From the NCBI RefSeq assembly GCF_003253115.1, contig NZ_QEQF01000005.1, forward strand, positions 62,001 through 126,000: a stretch of 64,000 bases of DNA. Reading direction: 5' to 3'. Below are positions 1 through 6,817 of this stretch, in pieces; within the stretch, counting starts at the first letter, position 1; each line of letters opens with the position of its first letter. The notes below the pieces were generated by a model, which saw only the letters and a list, made by a program, of their open reading frames with translations, was not told where the DNA came from and did not search any database. A program made the translations under genes and the position numbers. The stretch comes from Haemophilus_A paraphrohaemolyticus_A. Its GTDB lineage: Bacteria > Pseudomonadota > Gammaproteobacteria > Enterobacterales > Pasteurellaceae.

Positions 1-852
1 GTCGAATGGATGATAAGCTACTTTTTCCGCATCTGCTTCTGGCATAATTTGTACGAATAGCGTCCATTTCGGGAAGTCGCCACGTTCAATTGCTTCATAT
101 AAATCACGTTGGTGACTTTCGCGGTCGTTTGCAATCACAGCTGCCGCTTCCGCATCGGTTAAGTTTTTGATGCCTTGTTGTGTATGGAAGTGGAATTTTA
201 CCCAGAAACGTTCGCCTGCTTCGTTCCAGAAGCTGTAAGTGTGTGAACCGTAACCATGCATATGACGATAGCTTGCAGGAATACCACGATCACTCATTAC
301 AACGGTTACTTGGTGTAATGCCTCAGGTAATAATGTCCAGAAATCCCAGTTATTGGTTGCTGAACGCATATTAGTGCGAGGATCACGTTTTACCGCTTTG
401 TTTAAATCTGGGAATTTACGTGGATCACGTAAGAAGAACACAGGGGTATTGTTACCCACTAAGTCCCAGTTACCTTCTTCGGTATAGAATTTTAATGCGA
501 AACCGCGAATATCACGCTCTGCATCAGCCGCACCACGTTCACCCGCAACAGTGGTAAAGCGTGCGAACATTTCTGTTTTTTTACCCACTTCACTGAAGAT
601 TTTTGCACGCGTATATTTCGTAATATCGTGTGTAACGGTAAAGGTACCAAATGCACCAGAACCTTTCGCGTGCATACGACGCTCAGGAATCACTTCACGC
701 ACGAAATCGGCTAATTTTTCATTAAGCCACAAATCTTGTGCAAGTAATGGACCACGCGAACCAGCGGTTAAGCTATTTTGGTTATCTGCAACAGGTGCAC
801 CATTGCCCATGGTAAGATTGGTATGCGCAAAAGGGCATTTTGAAGAACTCAT
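1..852 (-). CDS. hktE: Catalase, N-terminal 284 residues (gene runs off the window start)
   Basis: A monofunctional heme catalase that converts hydrogen peroxide to water and oxygen in the cytoplasm. The reverse strand reads MSSSKCPFAHTNLTMGNG and continues through the catalase core: RRMHAKGSGAFGTF holds the distal heme histidine, and an FFLRDPRKFPDL stretch and the NNWDFWTLLPEALHQV block follow. The protein reads without interruption to the window edge, so about 200 C-terminal residues, including the proximal tyrosine, are outside. The start is supported by an AAGGAG box just upstream. It closely resembles the HktE/KatA catalase of Haemophilus. It is divergent from metE across a 388 bp gap. 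Confidence 0.95.
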   Translation of the reverse strand, partial: MSSSKCPFAHTNLTMGNGAPVADNQNSLTAGSRGPLLAQDLWLNEKLADFVREVIPERRMHAKGSGAFGTFTVTHDITKYTRAKIFSEVGKKTEMFARFTTVAGERGAADAERDIRGFALKFYTEEGNWDLVGNNTPVFFLRDPRKFPDLNKAVKRDPRTNMRSATNNWDFWTLLPEALHQVTVVMSDRGIPASYRHMHGYGSHTYSFWNEAGERFWVKFHFHTQQGIKNLTDAEAAAVIANDRESHQRDLYEAIERGDFPKWTLFVQIMPEADAEKVAYHPFD

Positions 853-1190
853 AGGAAACTCCTTGTAAAATAAATAGGTAATCGTTAGGTTGAAATAAAT
901 TTCGTAAACATCTTACAAAAAGGTTTTAACGATTGAAAGCTATCAAATCAATTCAAGAAAACTATTTTTACCTATTCTTTTAAAGGAAAAACAATTTCCG
1001 ATTCGCACTATCACTCATAACGTTTCACCAACATCGCCATCATCCTCATCACATAAGCAACGCCAACCAAAATCGCAAAATAATCCATAAAACAATCAAT
1101 TAAACAACATTAAAAATATTCATAATGAATTAGAAAATTATGAAGTTGCATAATGTATAAAAAAGTTAGAAGATGTGTACCAAGCAGTTT
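853..1190. promoter_or_regulatory. Divergent control region between catalase and metE, with an FNR-like site
   Basis: This AT-rich gap of over 300 bases holds no convincing ORF. At 933-946 the sequence TTGAAAGCTATCAA matches the FNR/CRP-family palindrome TTGAT-N4-ATCAA with one mismatch, about 80 bp upstream of the catalase start. A TATA-rich stretch near 1149-1160 is a plausible metE -10 region. Site function is inferred from pattern only. Confidence 0.4.
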
Positions 1191-1206
1191 AGACGGCTAA
1201 ACGTCT
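1191..1206 (+). promoter_or_regulatory. MetJ operator: two tandem met boxes
   Basis: AGACGGCT followed directly by AAACGTCT. Each 8-mer matches the MetJ consensus AGACGTCT at 7 of 8 positions, and two adjacent boxes is the minimum MetJ operator. It lies 34 bp before the metE start, downstream of a TATA-rich candidate -10. Repression of metE by MetJ with S-adenosylmethionine is known in Gammaproteobacteria. Confidence 0.8.
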
Positions 1207-1240
1207 AAATAAACTCAATTTAAAATAGCAGGAGTACATT

Positions 1241-3511
1241 ATGACAACAGCACATATCTTAGGCTTTCCTCGTGTAGGGGCAAAACGTGAATTAAAATTT
1301 GCACAAGAACGTTATTGGCGTAAAGAATTAGCAGAGCAAGATTTATTAGATTTAGCGAAAGCGTTGCGTGAAAAAAACTGGAAACATCAAGCTGCGGCGA
1401 ATGCAGATTTCGTTGCAGTGGGCGATTTCACGTTCTACGATCATATTTTAGATTTACAAGTGGCAACAGGGGCAATTCCTGCTCGTTTTGGTTTTGATAG
1501 CCAAAACTTAACCCTTGATCAATATTTCCAACTTGCACGTGGTAACAAAGATCAATTTGCGATTGAAATGACCAAATGGTTTGATACGAACTATCACTAT
1601 CTTGTGCCTGAGTTCCAAAAATCGACCGCTTTCAAAGCAAATCCAGCTCATTACGTGAATCAAATTCGTGAAGCAAAAGATTTAGGCTTAAACTTCAAAC
1701 CGGTGATTGTTGGCCCATTAACATTCTTATGGTTAGGTAAAGAAAAAGGCGAAGCATTTAACCGTTTCGATTTATTAAATCAATTAGTGCCTGTTTATGT
1801 TGAAATCTTAAACGCATTAGTGGCTGAAGGTGCAGAGTGGATTCAAATTGATGAACCGGCATTAGCATTAGATTTACCTGCAGAATGGGTCGAAGCCTAT
1901 AAATCTGTGTATGCTGAATTAAGCAAAGTGAACGCAAAATTATTATTAGCCACTTATTTTGGTTCCGTTGCACAACACGCTGAGTTATTAAAAGCCTTAC
2001 CTGTTGCGGGCTTGCATTTAGATTTAGTGCGTGCACCAGAACAACTTACAGCATTTGAAGATTACAGCAAAGTGCTTTCAGCTGGCGTGATTGAAGGCCG
2101 TAATATCTGGCGTGCAAACTTAAACAAAGTGTTAGATGTATTAGAGCCATTAAAAGCAAAATTAGGCGAGCGTTTATGGATTGCACCAAGCTGTTCATTA
2201 TTGCACACCCCATTTGACTTAGAAGTGGAAGTGCAATTAAAAGAGAAAAATCCTGCACTTTATAGCTGGTTATCTTTCACGCTACAAAAAGTAGAAGAAT
2301 TAAATGTATTAAAACAAGCCTTAAATCATGGTAGAGCGCCTGTACAAGCAGCATTAGATGCAAGCCAAGCGGCAGCAGATGCACGCTCAACCTCAAAAGA
2401 AATTCATCGCCCAGAAGTAGCAGAACGTTTAGCAAACTTACCAAAAGGTGCGGATCAACGTAAATCGCCATTTGCAGAACGTATTGTTAAGCAAAATGCT
2501 TGGTTAAATTTACCGCTTCTGCCAACTACAAACATTGGTTCATTCCCACAAACGACTGAAATTCGTCATGCTCGTGCAAGTTTCAAAAAAGGCGAGTTAT
2601 CTCTTGCAGATTACGAAGCAGCAATGAAAAAAGAAATTGAATACGTCGTGCGTCGCCAAGAAGAATTAGATTTAGATGTATTAGTTCACGGCGAAGCAGA
2701 ACGCAACGACATGGTGGAATATTTTGGGGAATTATTAGACGGTTTCGCCTTCACTAAATTTGGTTGGGTACAAAGTTACGGTTCACGTTGTGTTAAACCA
2801 CCAGTGATTTACGGTGATGTGACCCGCCCAGAGCCAATGACAGTACGTTGGTCTCAATATGCACAAAGCCTCACAAACCGTGTAATGAAAGGAATGCTCA
2901 CAGGCCCTGTGACTATTTTACAATGGTCATTCGTGCGTAACGATATTCCACGTTCAACCGTATGTAAACAAATCGGCGTGGCATTATCTGATGAAGTGTT
3001 AGATTTAGAAGCGGCAGGCATTAAAGTTATCCAAATTGATGAGCCAGCCATTCGTGAAGGTTTACCACTTAAACGTGCAGATTGGGATGCGTACTTACAA
3101 TGGGCAGGCGAAGCATTCCGTTTAAGCTCAATGGGCGTGCAAGATGATACACAAATTCACACTCACATGTGTTATTCCGAGTTTAACGACATCTTACCTG
3201 CCATTGCGGCATTAGATGCGGACGTGATTACCATCGAAACCTCTCGTTCAGATATGGAATTATTAGATGCCTTCGTAAAATTCAACTACCCGAATGACAT
3301 CGGTCCAGGTGTGTATGATATCCACAGCCCTCGTGTACCAACCGCAGGTGAAATTGAACACTTATTACGCAAAGCGTTAAATGTCATTCCAAAAGAACGC
3401 TTATGGGTAAACCCAGACTGTGGCTTAAAAACACGCGGCTGGACAGAAACTATCGATCAATTAAAAGTGATGGTGGATGTAACCAAAAAATTACGTGCGG
3501 AATTAGCGTAA
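1241..3511 (+). CDS. metE: Cobalamin-independent methionine synthase MetE
   Basis: Transfers a methyl group from 5-methyltetrahydropteroyltri-glutamate to homocysteine, the last step of methionine synthesis, without vitamin B12. At 756 aa it is full length for the family. The C-terminal barrel carries the zinc ligands: His and Cys in IHTHMCYSEF, Glu in VITIETSRSD and Cys in NPDCGLKTRGW. The N-terminal substrate motif GFPRVGAKRELK is intact. A clear ribosome site (AGGAG) precedes the ATG, and tandem MetJ boxes lie upstream. It is monocistronic, with a hairpin terminator just downstream. Confidence 0.98.
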   Translation: MTTAHILGFPRVGAKRELKFAQERYWRKELAEQDLLDLAKALREKNWKHQAAANADFVAVGDFTFYDHILDLQVATGAIPARFGFDSQNLTLDQYFQLARGNKDQFAIEMTKWFDTNYHYLVPEFQKSTAFKANPAHYVNQIREAKDLGLNFKPVIVGPLTFLWLGKEKGEAFNRFDLLNQLVPVYVEILNALVAEGAEWIQIDEPALALDLPAEWVEAYKSVYAELSKVNAKLLLATYFGSVAQHAELLKALPVAGLHLDLVRAPEQLTAFEDYSKVLSAGVIEGRNIWRANLNKVLDVLEPLKAKLGERLWIAPSCSLLHTPFDLEVEVQLKEKNPALYSWLSFTLQKVEELNVLKQALNHGRAPVQAALDASQAAADARSTSKEIHRPEVAERLANLPKGADQRKSPFAERIVKQNAWLNLPLLPTTNIGSFPQTTEIRHARASFKKGELSLADYEAAMKKEIEYVVRRQEELDLDVLVHGEAERNDMVEYFGELLDGFAFTKFGWVQSYGSRCVKPPVIYGDVTRPEPMTVRWSQYAQSLTNRVMKGMLTGPVTILQWSFVRNDIPRSTVCKQIGVALSDEVLDLEAAGIKVIQIDEPAIREGLPLKRADWDAYLQWAGEAFRLSSMGVQDDTQIHTHMCYSEFNDILPAIAALDADVITIETSRSDMELLDAFVKFNYPNDIGPGVYDIHSPRVPTAGEIEHLLRKALNVIPKERLWVNPDCGLKTRGWTETIDQLKVMVDVTKKLRAELA

Positions 3512-3540
3512 ATTTTAAGTTTATTACTTAACTGTAACTT

Positions 3541-3575
3541 AAGGACTGAGGTTGTATTTTACCATTTCAGTCCTT
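3541..3575 (+). terminator. Rho-independent terminator of metE
   Basis: AAGGACTGA and TCAGTCCTT form a 9 bp stem about 30 bp after the metE stop, ending in a T-rich tail. The stem words also occur in the IS3-type remnant near 6335-6371. Confidence 0.7.
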
Positions 3576-3675
3576 TATATTTATGGTGAAACATAAAATA
3601 GATGATTGTTATAATTATGTTGTTGTGTATAATCCGCGTTCAATTTTTTAATGTAACTATCTAAAGAGGAAAATT

Positions 3676-5381
3676 ATGAATAAAATTTTTAGAATTGTAT
3701 GGAACGAAGCAGCTCAAGCCTGGGGCGCAGTATCTGAACTGACTAAAAAACACAAAAAACGTGCTTCTGTAACCGCCGTTGCAGCTGCTCTTGTTGCTGG
3801 TCTGCTTTCTCCCTTCGCGCAGGCGTCTGTTGGTGCGTCGAGTGGAAAAAATGAGCGTGAGAATGTAGGCCCTGATAATTTGAATACAGACTACTATTTT
3901 CGTGTTACGACTACTAACACTGGTGAGCCAGAGGATCTTGAGCATTATAATGGATGCCGCAATGGAAATGCAGATGCTGCGGCCCAAATACAGAGATGAA
4001 TATAGGCACAGTAGATACAACTAAAGCTGATTCTATAACAGAAGAGAATAGCGATAATTCCAGATTGGTTTTAGAAGGGAATAAAGGGATTAGACTTACA
4101 AGAAAGAACGATGAATATACGGCTCATAAAATCACCTTTGATGCGCCAGTTGAGGCTGCACAGGGTAGCAATGCGATATCAATAGAACAGCCTGTGGAAG
4201 GTGAAAAAGCAGGTCATACAATTATTAAATCTGAGATCATATCCGGTACTCCAGATAAAATAGGAGTGGAATCTAAAGATGGTATAACCAAAATTACCTG
4301 GGTAGGTGGTGATACTGCTGGTGGTGGTGCGGGCGACAAAGGCCCTCAAGGTGACAAAGGTCTTCAAGGCGACAAGGGTCTTCAAGGCGACAAAGGTCTT
4401 CAAGGCGACAAAGGTCTTCAAGGCGATAAAGGTCTTCAAGGCGATAAAGGTCTTCAAGGCGATAAAGGTCTTCAAGGCGACAAAGGTCTTCAAGGCGACA
4501 AAGGTATTCAAGGCGACAAAGGTATTCAAGGCGATAAAGGTCTTCAAGGCGATAAAGGTCTTCAAGGCGACAAAGGTCTTAAAGGCGACAAAGGTGAAAA
4601 AGGTGATACTGGCCGTCGAGTAATTGAGGGTAACGGTATTACTGCTACAGTAGATAGTGTAAATGATACATTAACGATTGCAGCAAAAACCAAACCAAAC
4701 GGTGGTATTAGCGCGAAAAGCGAAGGTCTTTCTATCGATACTGATAACGCAACGATCAAGGTGGATGATGCAGGCAAAGTCGCCGCGGTAACGGGTACGA
4801 TCACAGCTGGAGAGACTCCATCTGTTGCTACAGCTGATGCGAATAAACTGGCGAAAGCTGGCGAAGTAGCGGAAGCGATTAAGGCTGCGAAAACTAAAGT
4901 AGTTGCTGGTAGTGGCATTAAAGTCACATCTAGTGGCAATGAATATACTGTTTCTGCCGACTTACCGTTTACTAAAAATGCAGATAAGTCAATTAGCTTA
5001 AATGAGGAAGGTGTAATCCGTAATGTGGCTAATGGGCGTGTTGCTAAAGACAGTAAAGATGCTGTGAATGGTAGTCAGTTACATGCTGTTGAACGCCGTT
5101 TGAGTGGCAATATGGATAAATTAAACCATCGCATCGATAAAGTGGGCAGACGTGCAGATGCTGGTACGGCAAGTGCAATTGCTACAGCAAACTTGCTCCA
5201 ATCTTATCGGCCTGGTTTGTCAGCTGCTACTGCTGCAGTAGGTGAATATCGTGGCCAATCTGCGGTTGCTGTTGGTTATAGCCGCCTTTCTGATAATGGA
5301 AAATATGGGGTTAAACTCTCATTAGGTGCTAATACACAAGGTAATGTTGGTGCTGGTGCTGGTGTAGCATATTTCTGGTAA
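3676..5381 (+). pseudogene. Trimeric autotransporter adhesin with collagen-like stalk, frameshifted
   Basis: Two overlapping frames make one type Vc autotransporter. The first (3676-3999) begins with the extended signal peptide region MNKIFRIVWNEAAQAW, then a hydrophobic segment ending in AQA. The second carries the passenger domain, a Gly-X-Y collagen-like stalk, coiled-coil neck motifs (NGRVAKDSKDAVNGSQL) and a YadA-type membrane anchor ending in Phe-Trp. The frames join if one C is added to the GGCCC run at 3981-3985, which restores Asp-Ala-Ala-Ala-Pro-Asn-Thr-Glu-Met and gives about 568 aa. The seven codons before the join in the second frame are cysteine-rich and unlike the family, so the break is there. 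It could be a one-base deletion, a phase-variable state or a sequencing error. If intact, it would be a surface adhesin. Confidence 0.85.
4332..4601 (+). repeat. 18-bp coding tandem repeats (collagen-like GDKGLQ stalk)
   Basis: Fifteen consecutive 18 bp units encode Gly-Asp-Lys-Gly-X-Gln/Lys. The first thirteen are GDKG(P/L/I)Q, then GDKGLK and GDKGEK, followed by GDTG. Unit differences are mostly third-position (GAC/GAT, AAA/AAG), so the array can slip in frame and change stalk length. All units keep the Gly-X-Y register. Confidence 0.95.
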
Positions 5382-5423
5382 TAACCTGATTTTCCTTTAA
5401 CTTTCGAATGAAAGGTTGATATT

Positions 5424-5460
5424 AAAATGTGATGATTGCGTTGTGATCATCACATTTTTT
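5424..5460 (+). terminator. Terminator of the autotransporter gene
   Basis: AATGTGATGAT and ATCATCACATT form a strong stem with a short loop, followed by a run of six Ts, about 45 bp after the adhesin stop. Confidence 0.75.
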
Positions 5461-5559
5461 ATTATTTGCACATTATTCCTGTTCCTCGTAGAATACGAGC
5501 AATCTTACCTTTAAAGTGCGGTGAAAATTGACTGCACTTTTCTTACAGTCAACTATCCT

Positions 5560-5686
5560 GAGAGAGTTTGAACAAAGCCTATAACTACGCTGGTTACATT
5601 ACGGTGAATATTTCATCACCAAATACACCAGATTTACGTCAGTTACAATATGGTGACTATTTCGATGGTTTATTGCGAAGCATTAG
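5560..5686 (+). pseudogene. pyrD: Internal fragment of pyrD (dihydroorotate dehydrogenase)
   Basis: About 40 codons read NKAYNYAGYITVNISSPNTP and continue with LRQLQYGDYFDGLLRSI. This matches the class 2 dihydroorotate dehydrogenase core around the NISSPNTP motif. Nothing of the gene lies before or after it: the similarity stops sharply and short unrelated sequence follows. It is a stranded scrap of a pyrimidine synthesis gene whose intact copy is presumably elsewhere. A Haemophilus-type uptake word (AAGTGCGGT) lies just upstream at 5514-5522. The rest of 5461-5832 shows nothing else recognisable. Confidence 0.75.
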
Positions 5687-5832
5687 CATAGATTTGGTTA
5701 TTTTTAAGTCTTTTTGTCTTATACAGCGACATTTCCACAGTTTTTCAAGCTGTTAAATCCTTGTATGATAGTAATACACATTTCTTATTAGATGATCATT
5801 CTCATTAAAGTAAAAAATTGCTTGAGGAAATA

Positions 5833-6225
5833 ATGAAAATTAACGAATTAAGTAAATCTACGCATACTAATATTGAAACTATCCGCTACTATGAAAAGCA
5901 AGGAGTATTGCAGCCACCTACGCTATTGGCTAATGGTTATAGATATTATGATGAAGAAAGTGTAGAACAATTAAAATTCATCAAAAAATGTAGAACGTTG
6001 GGTTTCTCTTTAGATAATATTAAGGCACTCAATCGTATTAAATTCAGTATGGAAGATCATTATTAAGCGGATCAATTAGTATTGAATCAACTTATTCAAG
6101 TGGAAAATAAAATATTTCAATTATTAGAAATTAAAGATTTTTTACAGTCAATTGTTACCGAAAGTGAACATAATGAAGAAGAATGTAAAGCAATAGAAGG
6201 ATTGAAAAGCGAATGCAACTTGTAA
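5833..6225 (+). pseudogene. MerR-family regulator interrupted by a stop codon
   Basis: The first 77 codons encode a MerR winged helix-turn-helix (MKINELSKSTHTNIETIRYY, then YEKQGVLQPP and NGYRYYDEESVEQLKFIKKC). A TAA at 6064-6066 ends it, but the same frame continues for 53 codons with a typical dimerisation helix (DQLVLNQLIQVENKIFQLLE) and a cysteine-containing tail, HNEEECKAIEGLKSECNL, before its own stop. So one nonsense change truncates a roughly 130 aa metal-sensing type regulator. The chosen ATG has GAGGA upstream, and an in-frame TTG at 5818 is less likely. No regulated transporter gene remains beside it. Confidence 0.75.
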
Positions 6226-6301
6226 AATAAAGAAGATAGATTAATAAAAATACTTAAAAATTTGATCGCTCTTTGGGAAGAAAAGATGCCGCATAAATTT
6301 G

Positions 6302-6585
6302 ATCAGCCCCCAAAAGTTAGACTAATTTAGTTCAAGGACTGAGTTCTGTCATTCACGGGGCTCAGTCCTTTTAGTTTCTCTTGAATTCGCTCATGGTTGT
6401 AATAATGAATGTACTCGTGGATCGTTTTTTTCCAGTTGTTCGAACGTTTCAAATCGTTTGCCGTAATAACATTCCATTTTTAATCGTCCAAAGAAGCTTT
6501 CCATCTTACTATTATCTAAACCATTCCCCTTCCTTGACATACTTTGTTGAATGCCATTCTCCCTGAGTATGTGCAGCAAGTATTC
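6302..6585 (-). mobile_element. IS3-family (IS150-type) remnant: C-terminal end of transposase
   Basis: The reverse strand encodes the end of an IS3-family integrase domain: LRENGIQQSMSRKGNGLDNS, then MESFFGRLKMECYYGKRFET and FEQLEK. A frameshift in a run of T follows, after which HEYIHYYNHERIQEKLKGLS and the natural end continue in another frame. The glutamate of the DDE triad is in KMESFF. The 6302 end begins TCAGCCCCCAAAAGTTAGAC, a typical terminal sequence. The 5' two thirds of the element is missing. Internally, AAGGACTGAG and CTCAGTCCTT form a hairpin. It cannot transpose by itself. Confidence 0.8.
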
Positions 6586-6677
6586 TAGTAAACAAATTAC
6601 GTGAAGGAATTGGTGAGAACTTAAGATATACACGTAAAATGGGGTGCAACTTCTGGTTAGGGGCAACCTATAACTGA
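6573..6677 (+). pseudogene. C-terminal scrap of a TonB-dependent outer-membrane receptor (yddB-like)
   Basis: Thirty-four codons abutting the IS remnant read NKLREGIGENLRYTRKMGC followed by NFWLGATYN and a stop. This is the form of the last beta-strands of TonB-dependent receptors, though the usual final Phe is absent. It lies immediately upstream of the pqqL homologue. In E. coli the order is yddA-yddB-pqqL with yddB a TonB receptor, so this is probably what is left of the partner receptor gene. The assignment is inference from a short fragment. Confidence 0.5.
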
Positions 6678-6688
6678 TAATCCTCAAC

Positions 6689-6742
6689 AAGCGGTGAAAT
6701 TTCTCAAAGCATTTGCAAATATCTGCTAAAATTTCACCGCTT
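6689..6742 (+). terminator. Paired uptake-signal terminator
   Basis: AAGCGGTGAAATTT and its exact inverse AAATTTCACCGCTT are 26 nt apart. Each contains the AAGCGGT core of the Actinobacillus-type uptake signal. Inverted uptake-signal pairs commonly act as terminators in this family. Confidence 0.7.
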
Positions 6743-6817
6743 ATATTTCTCCTCTCGTTTGGTTAATAAATTCAGGCAAGAGGCTTTTCTTTTTAGGCAA
6801 AAACATAAGGAAAAATC

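Noticed and set aside
4179..4565. Long reverse-strand ORF with KTFIALKTFVAL repeats, and a third-frame repeat ORF at 4306-4623
   Set aside because: Both are other-frame readings of the 18 bp array that encodes the GDKGLQ stalk. They have no ribosome site and no family resemblance.
4332..4601. Short direct repeats that might be taken for a CRISPR array
   Set aside because: Units abut with no spacers, are 18 bp, and encode an unbroken Gly-X-Y stalk.
5514..5522. Haemophilus-type uptake word AAGTGCGGT as a sign of DNA from another lineage
   Set aside because: One 9-mer can occur by chance, and the rest of the window uses the ACAAGCGGT type.
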